From Rhinopithecimicrobium faecis (GTDB lineage Bacteria; Bacteroidota; Bacteroidia; Sphingobacteriales; Sphingobacteriaceae): 64,000 nt of DNA. Shown here one piece after another: positions 54,416 to 63,280 of this stretch (position 1 is its first letter; each line of letters begins with the position of its first letter). The stretch spans positions 1 through 64,000 of the forward strand of contig JAGKSB010000014.1 of assembly GCA_017942165.1 (NCBI GenBank), read 5' to 3'. The position numbers and the translations under genes are program-made. The notes below the pieces were generated by a model. It had not been told where the DNA came from. It saw only the letters and a list, made by a program, of their open reading frames with translations, and made no database searches.

Positions 54416-54937
54416 ATGTCTTATATACTACCTGTAAGAGGCTTTACGCCTCAATTTCCAAGTAACTGTTTTATAGCTCCTAATGCTACATTAGTGGGCG
54501 AATTGACCATGGGTGAGCATTGTTCTGTCTGGTTTAATGCTGTCGTTCGTGCGGATGTTAATTTTATTAAAATTGGCAATTACACGAATATCCAGGACGG
54601 TGTTATTATACATTGTACCTATCAAAAAGCAGGTACGACGATTGGAAATTATGTCAATATTGGGCACCAAGCTATGGTTCATGGCTGTGAGATTAAAGAT
54701 CATGTCCTCATAGGGATGGGCGCTATCGTTATGGATCATGCGCTAATTGAGGAATACTGTATAATTGCTGCTGGTGCTGTCGTTTTGGAAAATACACATT
54801 GTGAATCGGGTTACTTGTATGCAGGAATACCTGCAAAGAAAATTAAACCTTTGACCGCTGATCAACGTGCCCTATTAGATAAATTGCCACATAATTATGT
54901 GATGTATAGCTCTTGGTTTGAAGAAGAATCTGCTTAA
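54416..54937 (+). CDS. Gamma-class carbonic anhydrase family protein
   Basis: This 173-residue left-handed beta-helix protein has hexapeptide repeats and the three metal histidines of the gamma family (H66, H84, H89). The NADVNFIKIG-like RADVNFIKIGNYTNIQDGVIIH segment is typical. Activity as a carbonic anhydrase is not guaranteed in this family. It probably shares a transcript with nadB. Confidence 0.9.
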   Translation: MSYILPVRGFTPQFPSNCFIAPNATLVGELTMGEHCSVWFNAVVRADVNFIKIGNYTNIQDGVIIHCTYQKAGTTIGNYVNIGHQAMVHGCEIKDHVLIGMGAIVMDHALIEEYCIIAAGAVVLENTHCESGYLYAGIPAKKIKPLTADQRALLDKLPHNYVMYSSWFEEESA

Positions 54938-55026
54938 CATAATGTTGATTTCTATTTAACATAATAAAAGTTTGGTTTTCTTTCCCTTTTATTTTGGGAG
55001 TTAATAATGCAATGAAAATTACCACC

Positions 55027-55065
55027 AAAAAAAAGCCTTCCATAAATTTATGGAAGGCTTTTTTT
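55027..55065. terminator. Bidirectional terminator (gamma-CA / Ig-like lipoprotein)
   Basis: A palindrome of 14 bp per arm (AAGCCTTCCATAAA and its complement) is flanked by A and T runs, between convergent genes. Confidence 0.88.
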
Positions 55066-55086
55066 GCTGGTATTATTTTCCTCTTA

Positions 55087-56754
55087 CTAGTTGCTCAAGG
55101 TAATGGTTTCCTGTTGTTCCCAGTTTGCTCTAATGGTAAATACGCGATCTAAGTACCATATTTTTTCGGGTTGAATTTTTTTGTATACATCCCCTGTATC
55201 CCAACGGCCATTGTTGTTTTCATCAAATATAACGCGTATGCTATACTTCCCTCCAGGATACTTTAGGTAGCTTATCTTGCCATCTTTCGGCAGTACTTGC
55301 GTATTGAATACACGTTCTTTTTTCTCGTCTATAAGTTCTACTACATAGTTCTGTGTGCTGTCTATGCCAGCAAAAGTTAGGTAAATATCACCGTAGTTAT
55401 TTGTTTTATCTAAGGTGAATTTTGATTTATCTTCCTTGTTTATTTCGCCAAAATAACCCTTTATGGCGCCTTCTTCAAGCACGAGTTCATAGGCTTTTAA
55501 ATCCTTCCAATTATAGCGTATATGGTACTTATTTTTATCCAGGGAATCAATTTGTAATTGGAAGTTCGTACGGCTTATGGAGTCTTCAAAGATCTTTATT
55601 TTTCCTTTATCGATGGATTCAATAGGCGTTAATGCGGTTAAGGTGATATGTTTTATTTTATCAACTTTACTTGATTTTATAGATGTTAGCGGCTTTATAA
55701 AACGCTCCAATTTATCGGTATTGGAAGCTTTTATAAGTACGGTATCAAGGATATTTAGCCCTTCAGAAACTTCAAATTTTAGAGAGTCAGTGGTTATTTT
55801 AGGGATGAAAATATGTGCTGAATCCTGATTTGCCGAATATATTATGCGGTTATTCGTTGCAAAATTGGAAGGTTGTAAAACTTTTATTTTGGGATCTTCT
55901 ATCCTTCTGTTGAATGTTAGGAGGATATGACCATCCTTTTCAAGGGTTCTATCTATAGTTCTGAAGCGTGTCGGAACACCTTTAAATAACTGTAGATTTA
56001 TACCAGAAACATCCGCTTTAAGGTTTATAGAATCTTTAATAAAAGCAATTTCCTCATCGGTGCCATTATAGATACGGTCGTTATTTTTCTCTTTTAGGGC
56101 ATAAATTCTATAGGACCCTTCACGTAAATTATTGAGTTTAAAATTTCCCGCAGTATCTGTTAAGGTGAATATATTGGCTTTCTTTTTTCCGAAAATACTA
56201 TCTTGTGCTATGGGAATAAGAAGTACTTTTGCTTCCTTTTCAATTTCATTTTTTAAGGCTGACTTCACGTTTCCGCTGATCGACAAGGAATCTATTTTAT
56301 CGCCAGTAGCAAATACATAGCTATAATTTAAGATGGGATTGGATTCATTATAGTCTACCAAGCCCTTTCCAAAATTGATGCTGTAGGTGGTATTTTCCGC
56401 TAGCGAGTCGGGCAAAGTTATTTCTAAATTCTTCTTCTTGACTTTAAAAATTGGCGCTCTATCCATTTCTGGGGTAATTGATATTTCCTTTGCTTGGTTG
56501 TTAAGCTTGATGAATTCATCCAGGGTAATAACAATTTTATTAGCTTTAAAATTACGGCTTAAGTTTACCGGACTTTCTAGTACGATTGTGGGTGCAATGG
56601 AATCTTTTGGTCCTCCAGTTGGGGCTTGTATACTGGCACAACGGGTGGTCAGTAGAAGAACGCTCGAAAAGCACGTTAAAACAGCTAGCTTTGCAATAGC
56701 TGCTGTTTTAACGTGTTTTAAGCCACTTTCTTTATCTGTGGATATATTTCTCAT
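55087..56754 (-). CDS. Ig-like domain lipoprotein
   Basis: This 555-residue exported protein has an N-terminal hydrophobic stretch ending TTRCASIQAPTGGPKDSIAP; the Cys at about 39 is the likely lipid anchor, which gives an unusually long n-region. The first domain resembles SbsA-type Ig-like folds (APTIVLESPVNLSRNF), followed by further beta-rich repeats. Related proteins are common in Bacteroidota envelopes; the role is unknown. Confidence 0.78.
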   Translation of the reverse strand: MRNISTDKESGLKHVKTAAIAKLAVLTCFSSVLLLTTRCASIQAPTGGPKDSIAPTIVLESPVNLSRNFKANKIVITLDEFIKLNNQAKEISITPEMDRAPIFKVKKKNLEITLPDSLAENTTYSINFGKGLVDYNESNPILNYSYVFATGDKIDSLSISGNVKSALKNEIEKEAKVLLIPIAQDSIFGKKKANIFTLTDTAGNFKLNNLREGSYRIYALKEKNNDRIYNGTDEEIAFIKDSINLKADVSGINLQLFKGVPTRFRTIDRTLEKDGHILLTFNRRIEDPKIKVLQPSNFATNNRIIYSANQDSAHIFIPKITTDSLKFEVSEGLNILDTVLIKASNTDKLERFIKPLTSIKSSKVDKIKHITLTALTPIESIDKGKIKIFEDSISRTNFQLQIDSLDKNKYHIRYNWKDLKAYELVLEEGAIKGYFGEINKEDKSKFTLDKTNNYGDIYLTFAGIDSTQNYVVELIDEKKERVFNTQVLPKDGKISYLKYPGGKYSIRVIFDENNNGRWDTGDVYKKIQPEKIWYLDRVFTIRANWEQQETITLSN

Positions 56755-56830
56755 AATTTTCTCAAAAGGTGCTTAAATCGCTTTATTTTAAGTTGGTAAT
56801 TAATTGTATAACTACCTTATTATCAATTAA

Positions 56831-58690
56831 TTAACTCATATGTACCATTAGTACTGAAATATCGGATGGTGATACCCCAGAAATTCTTGATGCTTGCCCT
56901 AACGTACGCGGTTTTACTTTCGCAAGTTTTTGACGTGCTTCAATAGACAGTGATCCTAAGGTATTGTAATCAAAATCTGGATTAATTTCTTGGTCTTCCA
57001 TCTTCTTCATTCTATTTACAATATCCATTTCTTTTTCGAAATAGCTGGCATATTTTACAGAAATTTCAGCTTGTTCAATCGTCTCTTTATCGAATTGATT
57101 TAAGTAGCTGGCAAATTTTTCATCGGCTTTTGCAATATCAAATATGGTCAGTTGTGGTCTTGAAAGCATGGCTTGCAGTTTCACTTTTTGATTGATAGCA
57201 GATGATTCTACAGTTTCCAATATGGGGTTCATGGCTTCCGGTGTAACCGAATTATTTTTCATATAGTTTACGATAGCATCGGTATTTTCAACTTTTGCTG
57301 TCACCTTATTCAAACGTTCTTCGGAGACTAATCCTAATTTATAGGCAATCGGTGTCAATCTAATATCGGCATTATCTTGTCTTAATAATAAGCGGTGTTC
57401 TGCCCGTGAAGTAAACATGCGGTATGGTTCTTCAGTACCCTTGGTCACCAAGTCATCGATTAAAACGCCAATATAAGATTCCGATCTTTTTAATGTTAAT
57501 TCATGGAGATCATGTACGCGTTGATGGGCATTAATACCCGCAATAAATCCTTGCGCTCCGGCTTCTTCATAGCCTGTAGTACCATTAATTTGACCTGCGA
57601 AAAATAGGTGTTTTACACGTAATGTTTCCAGTGTAAGATCTAATTGCATAGGTGGAAAGTAATCGTATTCGATGGCATAACCAGGGCGATACATACGTGC
57701 ATTTTCAAAACCTGGGATTAGTTGTAATGCCTTTTGTTGAACATCCTCAGGTAAGGAAGTTGAGAAGCCATTTACATAAATCTCATTGGTACGGAAACCT
57801 TCAGGCTCCACGAATATCTGGTGTCTATCACGCTCCGCAAAGCGGTTAATCTTATCCTCAATAGAAGGGCAATATCTTGGTCCTAGTCCTTTGATTCTAC
57901 CTGTAAACATGGGTGATTTCTCAAACCCTGTTTTCAGCATTTCATGGACTTTATCGTTGGTGTAAGTAATCCAACAACAGCGCTGTTCAGTTGGTATCTC
58001 AACATCGGTGTAAGAGAATCTACTACGATCTTCATCGCCCCACTGTTCTTCCATAAGTGCATAGTTCAGACTGGACCCATCTATTCTTGGTGGCGTACCT
58101 GTCTTCATACGTCCAGATTCAAAACCTAAACTCACCAATTGCTCCGTTAATCCGGTGGCAGATTTCTCTCCAGTACGGCCACCACCAAAGCGTTTTTCAC
58201 CAATATGTATAACCCCGTTTAGGAAGGTACCATTTGTTAATACGACGGAGTCAGCTTCAATCTCTATACCAAGTGAAGTTATCACTCCGGCAGCTTTACC
58301 ATTCTTTACGATGATTTCCTTTACGGTATCTTGCCACATATCCACATTGCGAATACCTTCTAAAGTAAGTCTCCATTCTTCAGCAAAACGCATGCGGTCA
58401 TTCTGTGTTCTCGGACTCCACATCGCTGGACCTTTTGATCTATTTAGCATTCTAAATTGAATGGTCGACTTGTCAGCTATTATACCGGTGTATCCACCCA
58501 TGGCATCAATCTCACGAACGATCTGTCCTTTAGCTACACCACCAATTGCGGGGTTGCAACTCATTTGTGCTATCACACCCATGTTCATGGTGATCAATAA
58601 TACGGATGATCCTAGGTTTGCCGCCGCTGCTGCAGCCTCACATCCCGCATGTCCTGCGCCTACTACTATGACATTATATTTCTTAAACAT
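56831..58690 (-). CDS. mnmG: tRNA uridine-5-carboxymethylaminomethyl modification enzyme MnmG
   Basis: This 619-residue FAD enzyme works with MnmE to modify the wobble uridine of certain tRNAs. The FAD motif [18 protein letters not shown] (from 10), [28 protein letters not shown] and [17 protein letters not shown] are intact. MnmG (GidA) genes often lie beside the origin. A parS palindrome lies 9 bp upstream of its ATG. Confidence 0.97.
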   Translation of the reverse strand: MFKKYNVIVVGAGHAGCEAAAAAANLGSSVLLITMNMGVIAQMSCNPAIGGVAKGQIVREIDAMGGYTGIIADKSTIQFRMLNRSKGPAMWSPRTQNDRMRFAEEWRLTLEGIRNVDMWQDTVKEIIVKNGKAAGVITSLGIEIEADSVVLTNGTFLNGVIHIGEKRFGGGRTGEKSATGLTEQLVSLGFESGRMKTGTPPRIDGSSLNYALMEEQWGDEDRSRFSYTDVEIPTEQRCCWITYTNDKVHEMLKTGFEKSPMFTGRIKGLGPRYCPSIEDKINRFAERDRHQIFVEPEGFRTNEIYVNGFSTSLPEDVQQKALQLIPGFENARMYRPGYAIEYDYFPPMQLDLTLETLRVKHLFFAGQINGTTGYEEAGAQGFIAGINAHQRVHDLHELTLKRSESYIGVLIDDLVTKGTEEPYRMFTSRAEHRLLLRQDNADIRLTPIAYKLGLVSEERLNKVTAKVENTDAIVNYMKNNSVTPEAMNPILETVESSAINQKVKLQAMLSRPQLTIFDIAKADEKFASYLNQFDKETIEQAEISVKYASYFEKEMDIVNRMKKMEDQEINPDFDYNTLGSLSIEARQKLAKVKPRTLGQASRISGVSPSDISVLMVHMS

Positions 58691-58698
58691 CTCTTATT

Positions 58699-58714
58699 TG
58701 TTTCACGTGAAACA
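58699..58714. promoter_or_regulatory. parS site 1 (perfect ParB-binding palindrome)
   Basis: TGTTTCACGTGAAACA matches the canonical chromosomal parS site in all 16 positions. It lies just upstream of mnmG, overlapping its 5' region, next to a second AACACGTGTT palindrome. Confidence 0.9.
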
Positions 58715-58776
58715 CGTGTTTTTAATTTTCCTTATTGTTTTGTGATTTCGCACATTGTTGTATGTAAACCTATACT

Positions 58777-58792
58777 TGTTCCACGTGGAACC
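58777..58792. promoter_or_regulatory. parS site 2
   Basis: TGTTCCACGTGGAACC matches the parS consensus except for its last base. It lies 62 bp from site 1, just outside the ABC-F stop. Confidence 0.8.
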
Positions 58793-58795
58793 AGC

Positions 58796-60655
58796 TTACA
58801 TTAAATCAGCCAATTCTAACCATCGCTCCTCCTTGGAGGCTAAGTCGGATTTAATAGTTTCTATTTCTTCAGCTAGGGAAACTAGTTTTTCATGAGCCAC
58901 CGTCTGAGCTAATAGGTCATTTAAATCAACCACCTTTTTTTCTAGCGCTGCTATTTCAACTTCTAGTTTTTGATATTCTATCTGCTCCTTATAAGAAGCT
59001 TTCTTTTTAACTTCCGCAGGTTTCTCTGCGACAACTGCTGCTTGCAATTTAGAAGCTTTCGCTTGCTTTGCTAATTGATCCTGCTCTAATTTGAAATCTG
59101 CATAATTGCCATTATAAATGGTGACCTTACCTTCTCCTTCAAAAATAAACAATTGATCCGTCAGCTTGTCTAATAAATAACGGTCGTGAGATACCAGTAC
59201 TAATACTCCGCCGTAGTTCATCAAGAACTCTTCCAGTACATTGAGGGTGTCAGTATCTAAATCATTGGATGGCTCATCGAGAATCAGGAAGTTGGGGTTT
59301 AGCATAAGCACACGCATAAGTTGTAAACGCTTGCGTTCCCCTCCGGATAGATTACTTACAACGCCAAACTGCTTCTCAGGTGGGAATAAGAAATGCGTTA
59401 GTAACTGCGATGCTGTGATAGTTTCACCGCCTGCCATTTGGATGTAGTCAGCGATATTCTTAACCACATCTAACACACGTTCATTTTCTTTAATCTCTAA
59501 TCCTCCTTGACGGTAGTAGCCATAGACAGTCGTCTCACCTACTTGGATAGATCCTGAATCCGCTTGTTCAGCGCCAGTGATTAAATTTAAGAATGTAGAC
59601 TTTCCTGTACCATTCTTTCCTGCCAGACCTATGCGATCACCCTTCTTAAATGTATAAGAGAAATCACTGATGATTTGTTTTGAACCATACGATTTAGAAG
59701 CTTTTTCAAGCTCTAAAATTTTAGACCCTTGTCGAGCAACTTTCATTGACAGCTGTACAGACTCATTGGCCTTACCAGCTTTTGACTTCTCTTCCAATTC
59801 ATAGAAAGCATCAATTCTGGATTTTGATTTCGTACCTCGGGCTTGTGGCTGACGGCGCATCCACTCCAACTCGGTGCGAAGTAAATTTCTAGCGCGCTCT
59901 ACCATGACCTTATCAATGGCTTCTCTATCGGATTTCTTTTCTAAGAAATAAGAGTAGTTCCCCTTGTAGGTGTATAATTTTCCGCGATCTAGTTCACGTA
60001 TTTCAGTACAAATATTATCTAAGAAATAACGATCGTGGGTAACTAGTAAAACGGTCTTGTTACCTGTAGTCATCATCTTCTCTAACCACTCTATGGTTTC
60101 AATGTCCAAATGATTGGTAGGCTCATCGAGAATATAAACATCCGGTTCATCGATTAAAAGCTTAGCCAATGCAAGACGTTTACGTTGCCCTCCTGATAGA
60201 CTTTGAATATCCTGATCGAAGTCCATAATATTAAGTCTGTTTAAAATAGTCTTAATATTATATTCATATTCCCAAGCATTCAAATCTGAAATCTTACCCG
60301 TTAATTCCTCCAACTTCTTGTCGTCTATAACCGGGCTATTGAGTAACTCTTCGTATTCACGAATTAAATTTTGTTGTTCATTGTCGGAAGAGTATATGAA
60401 ATCATTCACTGATTTCAGTCCTTCAAAACTTGGATCCTGCGAAAGAAATCCTACACGAATTCCCTTTTCGGAAACGACTTTACCTTCTGTAGGAATTAAC
60501 TGTCCGGCTAGAATGGATAGTAAGGTAGACTTACCTGTACCATTAATACCTACTAAAGCTACACGATCACCCTTCAGTAATCCGAAGTGTAATTCTTTAA
60601 ATAGCCATCTGTCATTGAATGAATGACCAACTTGTTCTGTTGCTAAAATGCTCAC
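58796..60655 (-). CDS. ABC-F family ATPase (Uup/EttA-like)
   Basis: This 619-residue soluble protein has two ABC domains: P-loops GINGTGKSTLL (N) and GKNGTGKSTFL (C) and signatures LSGGQRKRLALAK and LSGGERKRLQLMR, with no membrane domain. A C-terminal coiled coil (from about 540) resembles Uup. ABC-F proteins act on ribosomes; some confer antibiotic resistance, but nothing here points to that. Confidence 0.92.
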   Translation of the reverse strand: MSILATEQVGHSFNDRWLFKELHFGLLKGDRVALVGINGTGKSTLLSILAGQLIPTEGKVVSEKGIRVGFLSQDPSFEGLKSVNDFIYSSDNEQQNLIREYEELLNSPVIDDKKLEELTGKISDLNAWEYEYNIKTILNRLNIMDFDQDIQSLSGGQRKRLALAKLLIDEPDVYILDEPTNHLDIETIEWLEKMMTTGNKTVLLVTHDRYFLDNICTEIRELDRGKLYTYKGNYSYFLEKKSDREAIDKVMVERARNLLRTELEWMRRQPQARGTKSKSRIDAFYELEEKSKAGKANESVQLSMKVARQGSKILELEKASKSYGSKQIISDFSYTFKKGDRIGLAGKNGTGKSTFLNLITGAEQADSGSIQVGETTVYGYYRQGGLEIKENERVLDVVKNIADYIQMAGGETITASQLLTHFLFPPEKQFGVVSNLSGGERKRLQLMRVLMLNPNFLILDEPSNDLDTDTLNVLEEFLMNYGGVLVLVSHDRYLLDKLTDQLFIFEGEGKVTIYNGNYADFKLEQDQLAKQAKASKLQAAVVAEKPAEVKKKASYKEQIEYQKLEVEIAALEKKVVDLNDLLAQTVAHEKLVSLAEEIETIKSDLASKEERWLELADLM

Positions 60656-60992
60656 GTTATATTTTTAATATCTGCTGTTTGAATATACCCCGTATATATG
60701 CTATGTTTTTTTGGAAAGTAATACCTCCAAACTCCTAATTGCAGGATAAAGGGTGCTGAAAATCGCAATACACTGACAATCAGTGTATTGATTTCATTTT
60801 CAATGATTTCCTTTTTTTTTAAAAAAAGCTAGTCGCCGAAGATGCTGATCATATGCTGCTAAGGATAGATCTGGATACTTTAAAGCCAGCTATACGCCTA
60901 GTAATAAGCAAAAATAAGCAATTATCTTTTTTATGACTAATATATATCTGTTATAGAGCTTATTTATGCTGGCGCCACCTATAGGCGTAACA
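60656..60992. other. Intergenic region ABC-F / apaG
   Basis: This 337-bp stretch lies between two leftward genes. Its only structure is the hairpin at 60766-60790 plus an adjacent T9/A7 run. No gene or tRNA was found; the promoter of the ABC-F gene should be here but no perfect -7 box is visible. Confidence 0.5.
60766..60790. repeat. Perfect 11-bp inverted repeat with 3-nt loop
   Basis: CAATACACTGA pairs with TCAGTGTATTG around a CAA loop. Flanking GAAAAT and ATTTC partly extend the symmetry. It lacks a following T tract on the minus strand, so it does not look like a standard apaG terminator. Confidence 0.8.
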
Positions 60993-61385
60993 CTAATTAA
61001 GCTTGTAATCTGCAATTAAATTGAATTGAGGAATGGAGACGCGAAAAGTTTCGTGATTATAAAGTCGGAGCATTTCGTAGTGACCGACCATATATCCGTA
61101 GGGTGATTTTAAATTACAGCCTGATACATACTGATGCGATTGACCAGCTGTAATAATGGGCTGTTGCCCAACGACACCGATAGCATCGATTAATTTATGG
61201 TCTCCTTTGGCGTCGAAGATATGCCAATAGCGGTGTGTTAACTGAATATCATGCGCACTCATATTTTTAATAGTGATGCGGTAGGCATACCTGAAATGCT
61301 CCATTTCCGGATTAGAATATTCGGATTGATAAAGTGTCTCTACAGTCACTTCAACTTCTTGAGTTATGGATGTCGCTACAAACAT
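60993..61385 (-). CDS. apaG: ApaG domain protein (DUF525)
   Basis: This 130-residue beta-sandwich protein has the ApaG pattern: RYAYRITIKNMSAHDIQLTHRYWHIFD, the GVVGQQPII loop and GHYEMLRLYN. The role in bacteria is unclear (linked to metal homeostasis in older work). A good Bacteroidota promoter lies 13 bp upstream. Confidence 0.92.
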   Translation of the reverse strand: MFVATSITQEVEVTVETLYQSEYSNPEMEHFRYAYRITIKNMSAHDIQLTHRYWHIFDAKGDHKLIDAIGVVGQQPIITAGQSHQYVSGCNLKSPYGYMVGHYEMLRLYNHETFRVSIPQFNLIADYKLN

Positions 61386-61398
61386 GATTATTTTTTTT

Positions 61399-61428
61399 CA
61401 AAAATAATCAATCCCAATGGCTATCAAA
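61399..61428 (-). promoter_or_regulatory. apaG promoter
   Basis: The minus strand has TTTG (61425-61428), an 18-base spacer, and TATTTTTG (61399-61406), one base off the ideal spacing. The leader would be about 6 nt. Confidence 0.6.
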
Positions 61429-61509
61429 AATTTGTTATAAAATATGACAGACTACAGAAAATTTAAAGCAATAAAAAATTATTTTTATAAACTTATGAAC
61501 TTCGTTTCT

Positions 61510-61517
61510 TAGGTTTG
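61510..61517 (+). promoter_or_regulatory. -7 box abutting the RsmI-like gene
   Basis: TAGGTTTG matches the -7 consensus and ends 5 bp before the ATG at 61523, implying a leaderless or nearly leaderless transcript. No -33 TTTG. Confidence 0.45.
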
Positions 61518-61522
61518 TAACT

Positions 61523-62233
61523 ATGGCATACGGTACCTTATTTTTATTACCCGTTCCACTAGCTGAGGATGCTGCGGAACGTTCGAATACGACCTATTTA
61601 ATAAATACAATAAATTCTATTTCTGAATATATTGTAGAGAATGAAAAGACAGCAAGAAAATTTTTGAAGCTTGCTGGCATAAAAATTCCACAATCAGAAT
61701 TAACAATCCATGATTATGGAAAGCATATCCGTGAAAAGGGAAATATTAAAGATTTTTTCAGAGGCTTACTTGCTGGAAAAGATGTCGGTTTAATGTCTGA
61801 AGCAGGCTGTCCTGCAGTCGCAGATCCAGGATCTGATATCGTGGCGCAAGCACATCGTATGGGGATTAAGGTCGTTCCTTTGGTTGGACCAAGTTCTATC
61901 TTACTTTCGCTGATGGCTTCCGGATTCTCGGGTCAAAAATTTGCATTCCATGGCTATTTACCCATTGATAAGACCGATCGCTCAAAGCGTATTAAAGAGC
62001 TCGAAGCACAAGTATATAAAGATAATCAAACACAGATTTTTATTGAAACACCGTTTCGCAATAATCAAATGTTGCGCGAGTTGCTTCGTTCTTGCAAACC
62101 GCAGACGCGTATTTGTGTGGCTTGTAATGTAACATCATCCGAAGAATTTATACTTACATTAACAGCGGAACAATGGTCAAAGCGCGAAGACGATTTCCAT
62201 AAAAAGCCGGTAATTTTCTTAATGTATAAATAG
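61523..62233 (+). CDS. RsmI-like tetrapyrrole-methylase-fold SAM methyltransferase
   Basis: This 236-residue protein has the tetrapyrrole methylase fold with SEAGCPAVADPGSDIVAQAH and VPLVGPSSILLSLMASGF, the motifs shared with the 16S rRNA 2'-O-methyltransferase RsmI. Its start GTLFLLPVPLAED and shorter length suggest a Bacteroidota paralogue that may not be the canonical RsmI. Substrate inferred to be RNA. Confidence 0.78.
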   Translation: MAYGTLFLLPVPLAEDAAERSNTTYLINTINSISEYIVENEKTARKFLKLAGIKIPQSELTIHDYGKHIREKGNIKDFFRGLLAGKDVGLMSEAGCPAVADPGSDIVAQAHRMGIKVVPLVGPSSILLSLMASGFSGQKFAFHGYLPIDKTDRSKRIKELEAQVYKDNQTQIFIETPFRNNQMLRELLRSCKPQTRICVACNVTSSEEFILTLTAEQWSKREDDFHKKPVIFLMYK

Positions 62234-62407
62234 CACTTTTTTATAAAAGCTTCTCCCCTACTCTATGCGGTGAAATTGCGTACTTAAAAATTTAGGGTTT
62301 TAGAGACGCTATAAAGGGGTAAAATTGCTAGCGATAAGCTAGCAACATATTTCTTAATGTGGCAAACAGTGCTTCCTATGCAAGCTGTTTTTAGGAAATC
62401 ATTTTAT

Positions 62408-62451
62408 TAATTCTGGAAATTAGCGTATTTTCCAGAATTATAAGTTTTTTT
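62408..62451 (+). terminator. Hairpin terminator upstream of the hydrolase remnant
   Basis: A perfect 12-bp stem, TAATTCTGGAAA / TTTCCAGAATTA with a 9-nt loop, is followed by TAAGTTTTTTT. It lies 174 bp past the methylase stop. Confidence 0.7.
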
Positions 62452-62475
62452 AATTTAATTTATAAACAGGTGCAT

Positions 62476-62789
62476 ATGAGGTTTCTATCGATTATCATTT
62501 TAAGTTTATGTTTCTTTTTATCGCCCTATGTGCTTTATGCTCAGCAAGCTACTTATGTACTCGTACATGGTGCTTGGCAATTTCGCTAACAGACAGTTTG
62601 CGCAGCACAATTCCAGCAACCTATATATTAACTGTAGATGCCGGAAAAAATAAGGAGCAAGATGATTTTTATCCTTTTTATTTACGAGCTTTAAATAAAA
62701 AATTTAAGGTGCAAATTATGGAGGCGGATCATAACCCTCAAATTAAGCACATGGCTGCACTAGTTAACTTACTTCAAGAAGAAAAATAA
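62476..62789 (+). pseudogene. Alpha/beta-hydrolase remnant with internal deletion
   Basis: The 5' part (from ATG at 62476) encodes a signal peptide and YVLVHGAW, the oxyanion start of a family of secreted alpha/beta hydrolases, then stops at 62587. From about 62585 another frame continues LTDSLRSTIPATYILTVDAG and ends MEADHNPQIKHMAALVNLL, the family's C-terminal His region. The nucleophile (GxSxG) and the middle of the enzyme, about 150 residues, are missing. Non-functional. Confidence 0.75.
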
Positions 62790-62797
62790 TTTAAGAA

Positions 62798-63280
62798 ATG
62801 GATTATAACGAGATTACCAAGGAGCTGATGAAGCCAGAGATGATGAATTTGTTTATAGCAGCACTTGTTATACGCATAATTATTTGGATTTTATTTGCCC
62901 TTAATATTCGTAAAACGCTCCTATTAATAAAGCCTGAAAACCGGTGTTTATTACCAAGTCAAGTTTGGGGTGTAGCGATCCCATTATTCAATATCTATTG
63001 GAACTTTGAGGTTGCAAAGAAGTTAACAGATTCAATTAACAATGAGTTTTACGATCGTAAAATCGCTGTTGAGGAGGATCCAACACTAAAGGTTGGCCGT
63101 TTATATGCTTGGTTATTTCTTGCTTCCAATATTCCCGTAAACTCCTCCTTAATCATTTGGGTGGGTTTATTAAGTTTTGTATTTTTTATAAATTATTGGA
63201 TTAAGATATCCGCAATTAAGAAGTTGTTAGTTAAGCATAATGAGCTAAAAGATCAGGAGGTTTTTGAACATGAAGATTAA
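62798..63280 (+). CDS. Membrane protein with DUF4328-like layout
   Basis: This 160-residue protein has about four hydrophobic segments and ends in a highly charged tail (KDQEVFEHED). VWGVAIPLFNIYWNFEVAKKLTDSINNE is the most conserved-looking part and fits DUF4328-type proteins. Function unknown. It starts 8 bp after the hydrolase remnant and overlaps the next gene by 11 bp. Confidence 0.65.
   Translation: MDYNEITKELMKPEMMNLFIAALVIRIIIWILFALNIRKTLLLIKPENRCLLPSQVWGVAIPLFNIYWNFEVAKKLTDSINNEFYDRKIAVEEDPTLKVGRLYAWLFLASNIPVNSSLIIWVGLLSFVFFINYWIKISAIKKLLVKHNELKDQEVFEHED

Noticed and set aside
58796..60655. Antibiotic-resistance-type ABC-F protein
   Set aside because: Sequence looks like the housekeeping Uup/EttA-type; no resistance-gene context.
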